Of a DNA stretch of 12,852 nt, positions 5,030 through 10,190 are shown in pieces. Position 1 is the first letter of the stretch. Every line of letters starts with the position of its first letter. Under the pieces are notes generated by a model. It saw nothing but the letters and a program-made list of their open reading frames with translations. It searched no databases and had not been told where the DNA came from. The position numbers and the translations under genes were made by a program. The stretch comes from Leyella stercorea (GTDB lineage Bacteria; Bacteroidota; Bacteroidia; Bacteroidales; Bacteroidaceae), in NCBI RefSeq assembly GCF_019052365.1, contig NZ_JAHQUY010000075.1, positions 1 through 12,852 of the forward strand, read 5' to 3'.

Positions 5030-6334
5030 TTATTCTCTTCTAATCTTTGCTCCCAGAGCGTTGAGTCGGGCCTCTATGTCCTCATATCCGCGGTCGATCT
5101 GCGCGATGTTGTCAATGCGACTTGTGCCCTTTGCGCCGAGTGCGGCGATGAGCAGAGCGATTCCGGCGCGGATATCAGGGCTCGACATGCGGCCTGCACG
5201 CAACTGAATATTGCGGTCGTGACCTACGATTACGCAGCGGTGCGGGTCGCAGAGTATAATCTGTGCGCCCATATCTATGAGCTTGTCGACGAAGAAGAGT
5301 CGACTTTCGAACATCTTCTGGTGAACAAGTACCGATCCGCGCGCTTGTGTCGCAACCACGATGAGCACCGAAAGCAAGTCGGGCGTGAGTCCGGGCCACG
5401 GCGCATCGGCGAGAGTCATGATAGAGCCGTCGAGAAACGAGTCGACAACATAGTGCGGTTGGTGCGGAATGTAGAGATCGTCGCCGTCTACATCAATCTT
5501 CACGCCGAGACGGCGGAAAGCGTCAGGAATAACGCCGAGCTGAGCCACGGCACAGTCCTTTATGCGTATGCCGTTGCCCACCATTGCCGCCATACCGATG
5601 AACGATCCCACCTCAATCATGTCGGGCAGGATGCGGTGTTCGGTGCCGTGCAGCTCGCTTACGCCGTCGATGTACAAGAGGTTGGAGGCGATGCCCGTAA
5701 TCTTGGCGCCCATAGCGTTGAGCATCGTGCAGAGTTGCTGTATATAAGGCTCGCAGGCGGCGTTGTATATCGTTGTCTTGCCCTCTGCGAGTACGGCTGC
5801 CATAATGATGTTGGCAGTGCCGGTCACGGATGCCTCGTCGAGAAGCATGTATGTGCCGTGCAGTTTCTCTGCTTCTATATTATATACGTGGCGCTCGTCG
5901 TCGGCATTGAACGTCGCGCCGAGGTTCTTGAAGCCGAGGAAGTGGGTGTCGAGACGTCGGCGTCCTATCTTGTCGCCGCCCGGTTCAGCCACTACAGCCT
6001 TGCCAAAGCGTCCGAGCAGCGGACCCATCGTAAGCACGCTGCCGCGCAGCGCCGAGCACTTGCGTACGTATTCGTCGCTGGCGAGGAAGTCGAGGTTGAG
6101 TTCGTCTGCCTGGAACGTAAAGTCGCCCTTGCCGTTGCGCGTCACTTTCACGCCCATGTCCTGCAACAAGCGTATGAGGTTGTTGACATCGAGGATGTCG
6201 GGGATGTTGGTTATTCTGACGGGGTCGGACGTGAGCAGCACAGCGGCTATCACTTCGAGAGCCTCGTTCTTGGCTCCTTGCGGCGTGATGGTGCCCTGCA
6301 GCTGGTGTCCGCCTTCAATTATAAACGATTCCAT
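5030..6334 (-). CDS. murA: UDP-N-acetylglucosamine 1-carboxyvinyltransferase, Cys-to-Asp form
   Basis: MurA transfers the enolpyruvyl group of phosphoenolpyruvate to UDP-N-acetylglucosamine, the first committed step of peptidoglycan synthesis, in the cytoplasm. The 434-residue protein is full length. It has the N-terminal substrate motif PQGAKNEALEVIAA (18-31; Lys22 and Asn23) and the loop RGSVLTMGPLLGRFGKA (97-113). The catalytic-loop segment is PGGDKIGRRRLDTH (118-131). At residue 121 the codon is GAC (5974-5972), giving Asp where E. coli MurA has Cys115, the residue alkylated by fosfomycin. The same change is known in naturally fosfomycin-insensitive MurA enzymes of Mycobacterium, Chlamydia and Borrelia, so this enzyme is expected to be active and insensitive. 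It follows the DUF4290 gene by 58 bases. Confidence 0.96.
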   Translation of the reverse strand: MESFIIEGGHQLQGTITPQGAKNEALEVIAAVLLTSDPVRITNIPDILDVNNLIRLLQDMGVKVTRNGKGDFTFQADELNLDFLASDEYVRKCSALRGSVLTMGPLLGRFGKAVVAEPGGDKIGRRRLDTHFLGFKNLGATFNADDERHVYNIEAEKLHGTYMLLDEASVTGTANIIMAAVLAEGKTTIYNAACEPYIQQLCTMLNAMGAKITGIASNLLYIDGVSELHGTEHRILPDMIEVGSFIGMAAMVGNGIRIKDCAVAQLGVIPDAFRRLGVKIDVDGDDLYIPHQPHYVVDSFLDGSIMTLADAPWPGLTPDLLSVLIVVATQARGSVLVHQKMFESRLFFVDKLIDMGAQIILCDPHRCVIVGHDRNIQLRAGRMSSPDIRAGIALLIAALGAKGTSRIDNIAQIDRGYEDIEARLNALGAKIRRE

Positions 6335-6341
6335 AAGCGTT

Positions 6342-6410
6342 GTGGTTTATGTTCTACGACGTTGTGTGGTATATATCTACAACGTTGCGGATTTATTTTC
6401 TGCGACGTTG
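6342..6410 (-). repeat. 23-bp tandem repeat crossing a stop codon, 3 copies
   Basis: On the minus strand, units run 6410-6388, 6387-6365 and 6364-6342. Each begins CAACGTYGYAGA and has an AT-rich second half. The first unit contains the last codons and the TAA stop (6395-6393) of the DUF4290 gene; the other two fill the spacer up to 7 bases before the murA start codon. The basic tail RQRRRK of the DUF4290 protein is therefore partly encoded by the repeat. Confidence 0.85.
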
Positions 6411-6995
6411 TCTTCTCTCGTAATTGCGTGTCGGTGTCTCTGTGCGGTCGAACTTGAACGTTTCGAGGTCGAGCTGAATCTTGCCGTCGGTATAGTCGGC
6501 GAGGTCTGACGCTACCTTCTCGTCGTCGCTCGATCCGTGTCCCCAGAGCACGAGGTCGCGCTTCATCTGGTTAGCGGCGAGGCGTGTAAGCTCGGTGCGT
6601 TCGGCTCCATTGGGCAGGTTCTTCAGCAGTTCGAACACCTCGAACATCATGTTGCCGTAATGGCGCACGGGTATGCGCTTCATCGGGTAGCGCATTGGTG
6701 CGGGCTTCTGCAGCATCTTCTGCGCTTCGGTGATGTCGCACGGATAGTCGATGTCGAGCTGAAAGCCGCTCATCAGTGCGAGATGGTCCCAGAGTTTCTG
6801 TCGGTAGTCCTTGTTCTCGTAGGTGTGCGGCATCATGCGCTCCATGACTGCTATTATGGTGTTGGCACAACGCTGGCGCTCGGCGCGACTTTTCAGGCTG
6901 ACACAGTAGTCGACCATCTGCTGCACCTCACGTCCGTATTCGGGGAGCACGAGGCGTTCGCGCTGTGTGTTGTAGTCTAAACCTTTTATCTTCAT
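6393..6995 (-). CDS. DUF4290 family protein, function unknown
   Basis: I recognise this 200-residue protein as the Bacteroidetes-restricted DUF4290 family, from the N-terminal LDYNTQRERLVLPEYGREVQ (6-25) and the LWDHLALMSGFQLDIDYP segment (68-85). It is soluble and helical in character, without signal peptide or membrane segments. Conserved-looking charged and aromatic positions include RCANTII (42-48) and the HYGNMMFEVFELL stretch (112-124). The C-terminus is very basic (RRQRRRK) and overlaps a tandem repeat. It starts 7 bases after the tsaB stop and precedes murA, so translation is probably coupled to tsaB and the role may concern translation or cell envelope, but that is only context. No catalytic motif is evident. 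Confidence 0.88.
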   Translation of the reverse strand: MKIKGLDYNTQRERLVLPEYGREVQQMVDYCVSLKSRAERQRCANTIIAVMERMMPHTYENKDYRQKLWDHLALMSGFQLDIDYPCDITEAQKMLQKPAPMRYPMKRIPVRHYGNMMFEVFELLKNLPNGAERTELTRLAANQMKRDLVLWGHGSSDDEKVASDLADYTDGKIQLDLETFKFDRTETPTRNYERRQRRRK

Positions 6996-7002
6996 ATCTT
7001 TC

Positions 7003-7692
7003 TTACAATAACTTCTTTGATTCTTTCGCCACGAAGTCCTTGAGGTAGAACGGCACGAAGTATGCCACGTCCTCGAACTTCTCCTGTGCGATGCGCTTCT
7101 CTGCGAGTGGGTACATCCACTTAGCGAGCGGGTGTACGTTCTTGATGAAGCGTGCGTTGGGATGGTTGATAACCTCCATGCACTTCTCGGCGCCGTTGCC
7201 GAAGAAGTAGACCGGTGCGCGGTCGAGGTATTCCTTGTAGGTGTCGGCGTCGACGATGTCTGCCTGTATGCCGCGCACTTCGCGCAGGGAGCGGTCGTAG
7301 ACAGCCGAATACACTTCCATGCGGCGTGCGTCGAGCATGGGGCAGAGCAGTGCTCCCTCCTCCACTTCCTCGCGCAGCAACACTGGCACTGCCATCAGCT
7401 CGAGTGTAGGCACAGCTATGAGCTTCAGGTTCTGTCCGTAGCAGATGCCCTTTGCCATCGACGCACCGATGCGCAGTCCGGTGTACGAACCGGGACCGCT
7501 GCTCACGGCTACGGCGTCAAGTGGTATGGCGTGGCTGTCGGCGAACGACATTGCCTCGTCTACATATACGCCGAGATTCACGGCGTGGTTAGGACCTTCA
7601 AAGTCTTCTTTGGAGAATATACACGCACCGTCCTGACTGACGGCAACTGAACACACGTTGGTGCTCGTATCAATACTCAATATACACGACAT
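7003..7692 (-). CDS. tsaB: tRNA threonylcarbamoyladenosine biosynthesis protein TsaB
   Basis: TsaB is the non-catalytic partner of TsaD in the TsaBDE complex that makes N6-threonylcarbamoyladenosine at position 37 of ANN-decoding tRNAs. The 229-residue protein has the actin-like ASKHA N-terminus LSIDTSTNVCSVAV (5-18), the diagnostic SSGPGSYTGLRIG (64-76) and MLDARRMEVYSAVY (119-132). The length is normal. The ATG at 7692 is the first in-frame ATG, with an A-rich stretch just upstream. It is the first gene of the leftward run and follows a predicted leader of about 88 nt that can form a hairpin (7712-7766). The next gene begins 7 bases after its stop. Confidence 0.95.
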   Translation of the reverse strand: MSCILSIDTSTNVCSVAVSQDGACIFSKEDFEGPNHAVNLGVYVDEAMSFADSHAIPLDAVAVSSGPGSYTGLRIGASMAKGICYGQNLKLIAVPTLELMAVPVLLREEVEEGALLCPMLDARRMEVYSAVYDRSLREVRGIQADIVDADTYKEYLDRAPVYFFGNGAEKCMEVINHPNARFIKNVHPLAKWMYPLAEKRIAQEKFEDVAYFVPFYLKDFVAKESKKLL

Positions 7693-7711
7693 TCTTTTTC
7701 GTTTTTTTCGC

Positions 7712-7766
7712 AGTCCGCCCTACCTAAACTCCGCAATAACTCATTGGCGGCGCTTAGGTGCAGACT
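7712..7766 (-). promoter_or_regulatory. Interrupted hairpin in the tsaB leader
   Basis: Three short complementary blocks nest around one centre: AGTC/GACT (7712-7715 with 7763-7766), ACCTAA/TTAGGT (7722-7727 with 7754-7759) and CCGC/GCGG (7731-7734 with 7747-7750). They form a 55-nt interrupted hairpin in the predicted 5' untranslated region of tsaB. No U-run follows on either strand, so it is not an intrinsic terminator. It could be an RNA control element, a stabilising leader or a decayed palindromic repeat; the family of palindromes at 9397 and 10107 is different in sequence. Confidence 0.4.
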
Positions 7767-7786
7767 ACACATTATATAATAGAATG

Positions 7787-7794
7787 CAAAAATA
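7787..7794 (-). promoter_or_regulatory. Predicted -7 box of the tsaB promoter
   Basis: On the minus strand TATTTTTG (7794-7787) fits the Bacteroidetes -7 consensus TAnnTTTG. Transcription would begin near 7780, leaving a leader of about 88 nt before tsaB. A good TTTG -33 box at the right distance is not visible, so the call rests on the -7 box and its position upstream of the first gene of the run. Confidence 0.5.
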
Positions 7795-7852
7795 CATTTT
7801 TTTATTCAATTTAGCCCATTAACAAAGCGTTAAAAAAAACAAGCAAACGTTT

Positions 7853-7870
7853 TTTTTCATATATGAAAAA
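7853..7870. promoter_or_regulatory. Perfect 18-bp palindrome in the divergent promoter region
   Basis: TTTTTCATATATGAAAAA is a perfect palindrome centred between 7861 and 7862. It overlaps the expected -33 region of the yicC promoter, a position suited to an operator. Being made of A/T except for one C and one G, it could also arise from base composition. Next to it AAAAAAAAC (7832-7840) and GTTTTTTTT (7849-7857) form another A/T inverted repeat. Confidence 0.35.
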
Positions 7871-7885
7871 TATTACTTACATTTG
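7854..7885 (+). promoter_or_regulatory. Promoter of yicC-gmk-nadD
   Basis: TACATTTG at 7878-7885 matches the Bacteroidetes -7 consensus TAnnTTTG exactly and lies 47 bases before the yicC start codon. At the -33 distance the sequence is a T-run (7850-7857) rather than a perfect TTTG. The predicted start point is near 7892. The leader that follows is A-rich with no Shine-Dalgarno, as usual in the phylum. Confidence 0.65.
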
Positions 7886-7932
7886 CACATTTAAAATAAC
7901 AAACAAGCACATATAAATAACAAACACGCAAT

Positions 7933-8808
7933 ATGATACTTTCAATGACCGGCTACGGCAAGTCTGTCGTAGTCTACAATGGTAAGAAAATCAATGTCGA
8001 GATAAAGTCGCTCAACAGCAAGGCGCTCGACCTCTCTACTCGCATCGCTCCGCTCTACAGAGAGAAGGAGATGGAGATTCGTCAGGCTATACAGACGAAG
8101 GTGATTCGCGGCAAGGTCGACTTCTCTATCTGGATTGAGAAGGACGCTACGACCGACGCCACAACTATCAACACAGCGCTTGCGAAGAACTACTGCGAAC
8201 AGATTAAGAACGTGGCTGCAGAGTGCCAGATTCCGCTGCCGGGCGACTGGTTCCTTTCGCTGCTGCGCATGCCTGATGTGATGTCGAAGGTGGAGATAGA
8301 GACGCTCTCCGACGAGGAGTGGACGGTGGCGCGCAAGGCTATCGACGAGGCTATCGATGCGCTCGTGGCGTTCCGCCAGCAGGAGGGTGCGGCGCTGCAG
8401 AAGAAGTTCGGCGAGAAGATAGACAACATAGAGGCTCTGCTGAAGAGCATTGAGCCGTACGAGAAGTCGCGCGTGGAGAAGATTCGCGCTCGCATCGTTG
8501 ACGGACTGAGTTCCATCCCCGAGGTTGAGTACGACAAGAACCGCCTTGAGCAGGAACTTATCTACTATATAGAGAAACTCGACATCAGCGAGGAGAAGCA
8601 GCGCCTTGCCAACCACCTCAACTACTTCCGCGAGACTATGGCTGAGGATGGCGGCCAGGGCAAGAAGCTCGGATTCATCGCGCAGGAGATGGGACGCGAG
8701 ATAAACACTACCGGCTCGAAGAGCAACAACGCCGAGATGCAGAACATCGTGGTGAAGATGAAGGACGAACTGGAACAGATTAAGGAACAGGTGCTGAACG
8801 CACTTTAA
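7933..8808 (+). CDS. yicC: YicC family endoribonuclease
   Basis: This 291-residue protein belongs to the YicC/YloC family; E. coli YicC has been described as an endoribonuclease that contributes to small-RNA turnover. The start ILSMTGYGKS (2-11) is the family's N-terminal signature. The C-terminal DUF1732 part contains the conserved DISEEKQRLANHL, KKLGFIAQEMGREINTTGSK (244-263) and NAEMQNIVVKMKDELEKIKEQ-like end (266 onward). The length is close to that of E. coli YicC (287). The middle (about 125-185) is rich in charged residues and probably helical. The gene has its own upstream promoter and is followed by gmk after 16 bases, matching the common yicC-gmk pairing in bacteria. Confidence 0.94.
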   Translation: MILSMTGYGKSVVVYNGKKINVEIKSLNSKALDLSTRIAPLYREKEMEIRQAIQTKVIRGKVDFSIWIEKDATTDATTINTALAKNYCEQIKNVAAECQIPLPGDWFLSLLRMPDVMSKVEIETLSDEEWTVARKAIDEAIDALVAFRQQEGAALQKKFGEKIDNIEALLKSIEPYEKSRVEKIRARIVDGLSSIPEVEYDKNRLEQELIYYIEKLDISEEKQRLANHLNYFRETMAEDGGQGKKLGFIAQEMGREINTTGSKSNNAEMQNIVVKMKDELEQIKEQVLNAL

Positions 8809-8824
8809 ATTCAAAACTCAAAAC
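8809..8824. repeat. Short heptamer repeat between yicC and gmk
   Basis: The 16-base gap reads ATTCAAAACTCAAAAC, two units of the same AATTCAA/AACTCAA heptamer seen at 2938-3119 and 11841-11871. Its A-rich sequence also serves as the translation leader of gmk. Confidence 0.7.
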
Positions 8825-9391
8825 ATGGGTAAACTTATAATATTCTCCGCTCCGAGTGGCAGCGGAAAGAGCACAATCATCAATCGTCTGATGCAGCGCC
8901 CTGAGCTGCACCTCGCCTTCTCTATCTCTTGCACATCGCGTGCTCCGCGTGGCACAGAGCAGAACGGCGTAGAGTATTTCTTCATCACTCCCGAGGAGTT
9001 CCGCGAGCGCATCAGCCGCGACGAGTTTCTCGAGTACGAGGAGGTTTACGAGAACCGCTTCTACGGCACGCTGAAGCAGCAGGTGGAGACGCAGGCTGCG
9101 CGCGGCGAGAACGTGGTGTTCGACGTCGACGTGAAGGGCGGTTGCAACATCAAGCAGTATTACGGCGACCGCGCGCTGAGTCTGTTCATTCAGCCGCCAT
9201 CGGTTGAGGAGCTGCGCCGCCGTCTTGTTGGTCGTGCGACAGACGCTCCTGAGGTGATAGAGCAGCGCATCGCACGCGCTGAGTTCGAGCTGTCGCAGGC
9301 TCCGAAGTTCGACCGCATCATCATCAACGACGACCTCGAAAAGGCTGTCGAAGAAACCTATGAGGCTATTCGCACATTCATCGAGGAATAA
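8825..9391 (+). CDS. gmk: Guanylate kinase
   Basis: Gmk phosphorylates GMP to GDP with ATP in purine nucleotide metabolism and nucleotide salvage, in the cytoplasm. The 188-residue protein begins with the P-loop SAPSGSGKST (8-17), in which Ala9 replaces the Gly common in other phyla. The GMP-binding region follows with SCTSRAPRGTEQNGVEYFF (34-52), then EYEEVYENRFYGT (70-82) and the switch segment VVFDVDVKGG (96-105). The lid-region arginines RRRLVGRATD (130-139) and the C-terminal NDDLEKAVEE are present. The length is slightly below E. coli Gmk (207). It follows yicC by 16 bases and precedes nadD, from which it is separated by a long palindromic element. Confidence 0.97.
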   Translation: MGKLIIFSAPSGSGKSTIINRLMQRPELHLAFSISCTSRAPRGTEQNGVEYFFITPEEFRERISRDEFLEYEEVYENRFYGTLKQQVETQAARGENVVFDVDVKGGCNIKQYYGDRALSLFIQPPSVEELRRRLVGRATDAPEVIEQRIARAEFELSQAPKFDRIIINDDLEKAVEETYEAIRTFIEE

Positions 9392-9396
9392 CAACA

Positions 9397-9476
9397 GTAG
9401 CGGAGGTCTCCGGCCTCCGCAGCAACCAAAATACACTAATCTACTTGGTGCTGCGGAGGCCGGAGACCTCCGCTAC
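9397..9476. repeat. Paired REP-like palindromic element, complete inverted pair
   Basis: A 28-bp arm (9397-9424) is repeated as a perfect inverted copy at 9449-9476 around a 24-base centre that itself has CCAA/TTGG at its edges. Each arm is also a small hairpin (GCGGAGG/CCTCCGC type). The element begins 5 bases after the gmk stop codon, and the mRNA would form a very stable stem between gmk and nadD. The loop sequence ACCAAAA...ACTAAT...ACTTGG is shared with the copy at 10107-10182, which shows that the 76-80 bp unit spread as a whole. Confidence 0.92.
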
Positions 9477-9509
9477 TAATATATCTCCGCATCTATTATA
9501 TAATACCAA

Positions 9510-10088
9510 ATGCAAAAGATAAAGACCGGAATATACGGCGGGTCGTTCAACCCTATACACAACGGGCACATCGCCATTGCGAAGCGTATGCTCGAACTGG
9601 CGGGGTTGGACGAGATATGGCTCATTGTGTCGCCGCAGAACCCACTGAAGACGGCGGGCAGCCTGCTCGACGACCGCCTGCGTCTCGAGATGACGCAGCG
9701 AGCGCTGGCGCCTTACCCGCAACTGACGGCGAGCGACTACGAGTTCCGTCTGCCGCGACCTTCGTATATGTGGAACACGCTGCAGCGACTCTCTGCCGAC
9801 TATCCCGAGCGCGAGTTCACGCTGCTCATCGGCGCCGACAATTGGACGGTGTTCGACCGCTGGTATCACGCAGCCGACATCATCGCCCACTACCCCATCG
9901 CCATCTATCCGCGCACCGGGTCGCCTATCGACACCTCGACGCTGCCGCCTACGGTGCGTCTCTACGACACCGGCCTTTACGACATCAGCAGCACGGAGGT
10001 GAGAGAGAAGGCTACGCACGGTGAGGACGTGGCGCAGCTCGTGCCCGCCGAGATTGTGGAGGACGTGAAGCGTCACTACGGCTGCTGA
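9510..10088 (+). CDS. nadD: Nicotinate-nucleotide adenylyltransferase
   Basis: NadD adenylates nicotinate mononucleotide to deamido-NAD in NAD synthesis, in the cytoplasm. The 192-residue protein has the nucleotidyltransferase motif GGSFNPIHNGH (10-20) and the C-terminal ISSTEVRE (159-166), the two signatures of the family. Between them it carries LIVSPQNPLK (38-47), RLEMTQ (58-63), and FTLLIGADNW (102-111). The length fits NadD. The ATG at 9510 follows an A/T-rich leader 33 bases after the palindromic element. It is the last gene of the rightward run and converges on the ABC transporter gene, with a second copy of the palindromic element between the two. Confidence 0.96.
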   Translation: MQKIKTGIYGGSFNPIHNGHIAIAKRMLELAGLDEIWLIVSPQNPLKTAGSLLDDRLRLEMTQRALAPYPQLTASDYEFRLPRPSYMWNTLQRLSADYPEREFTLLIGADNWTVFDRWYHAADIIAHYPIAIYPRTGSPIDTSTLPPTVRLYDTGLYDISSTEVREKATHGEDVAQLVPAEIVEDVKRHYGC

Positions 10089-10106
10089 TTTTTGGCACAC
10101 TTTTAA

Positions 10107-10182
10107 GTAGCGGAGGTCTCCTGCCTCCGCAGCAACCAAAAACTAATCGACTTGGTGCTGCGGAGACCGGAGACCTCCGCTA
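10107..10182. repeat. Paired REP-like palindromic element between convergent genes
   Basis: The 27-base arms 10108-10134 and 10156-10182 are inverted copies with two mismatches around a 21-base centre that matches the centre of the element at 9397-9476 except for a 3-base deletion and one or two substitutions. It fills most of the 102-base gap between the stop codons of nadD and the ABC gene. A hairpin there could act on both transcripts, either stopping transcription or protecting 3' ends, but no clear U-run follows. Confidence 0.9.
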
Positions 10183-10190
10183 TTGTTATG

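Noticed and set aside
4967..6457. A 496-codon open frame on the plus strand opposite murA
   Set aside because: Shadow of murA with the same composition bias; no domain, and MurA is intact on the other strand.
7942..8814. A 290-codon open frame on the minus strand opposite yicC
   Set aside because: YicC on the plus strand has clear family motifs and a promoter; the antisense frame is Leu/His/Val-rich noise.
9397..9476. Insertion-sequence ends
   Set aside because: The inverted arms enclose only 24 bases, with no transposase and no obvious target-site duplication; a REP/BIME- or MITE-like element fits better.
9441..10139. A 232-codon minus-strand frame over nadD
   Set aside because: Its start and end are encoded by the paired palindromic elements (AGDLRY is translated from the arm), and NadD is unmistakable on the other strand.
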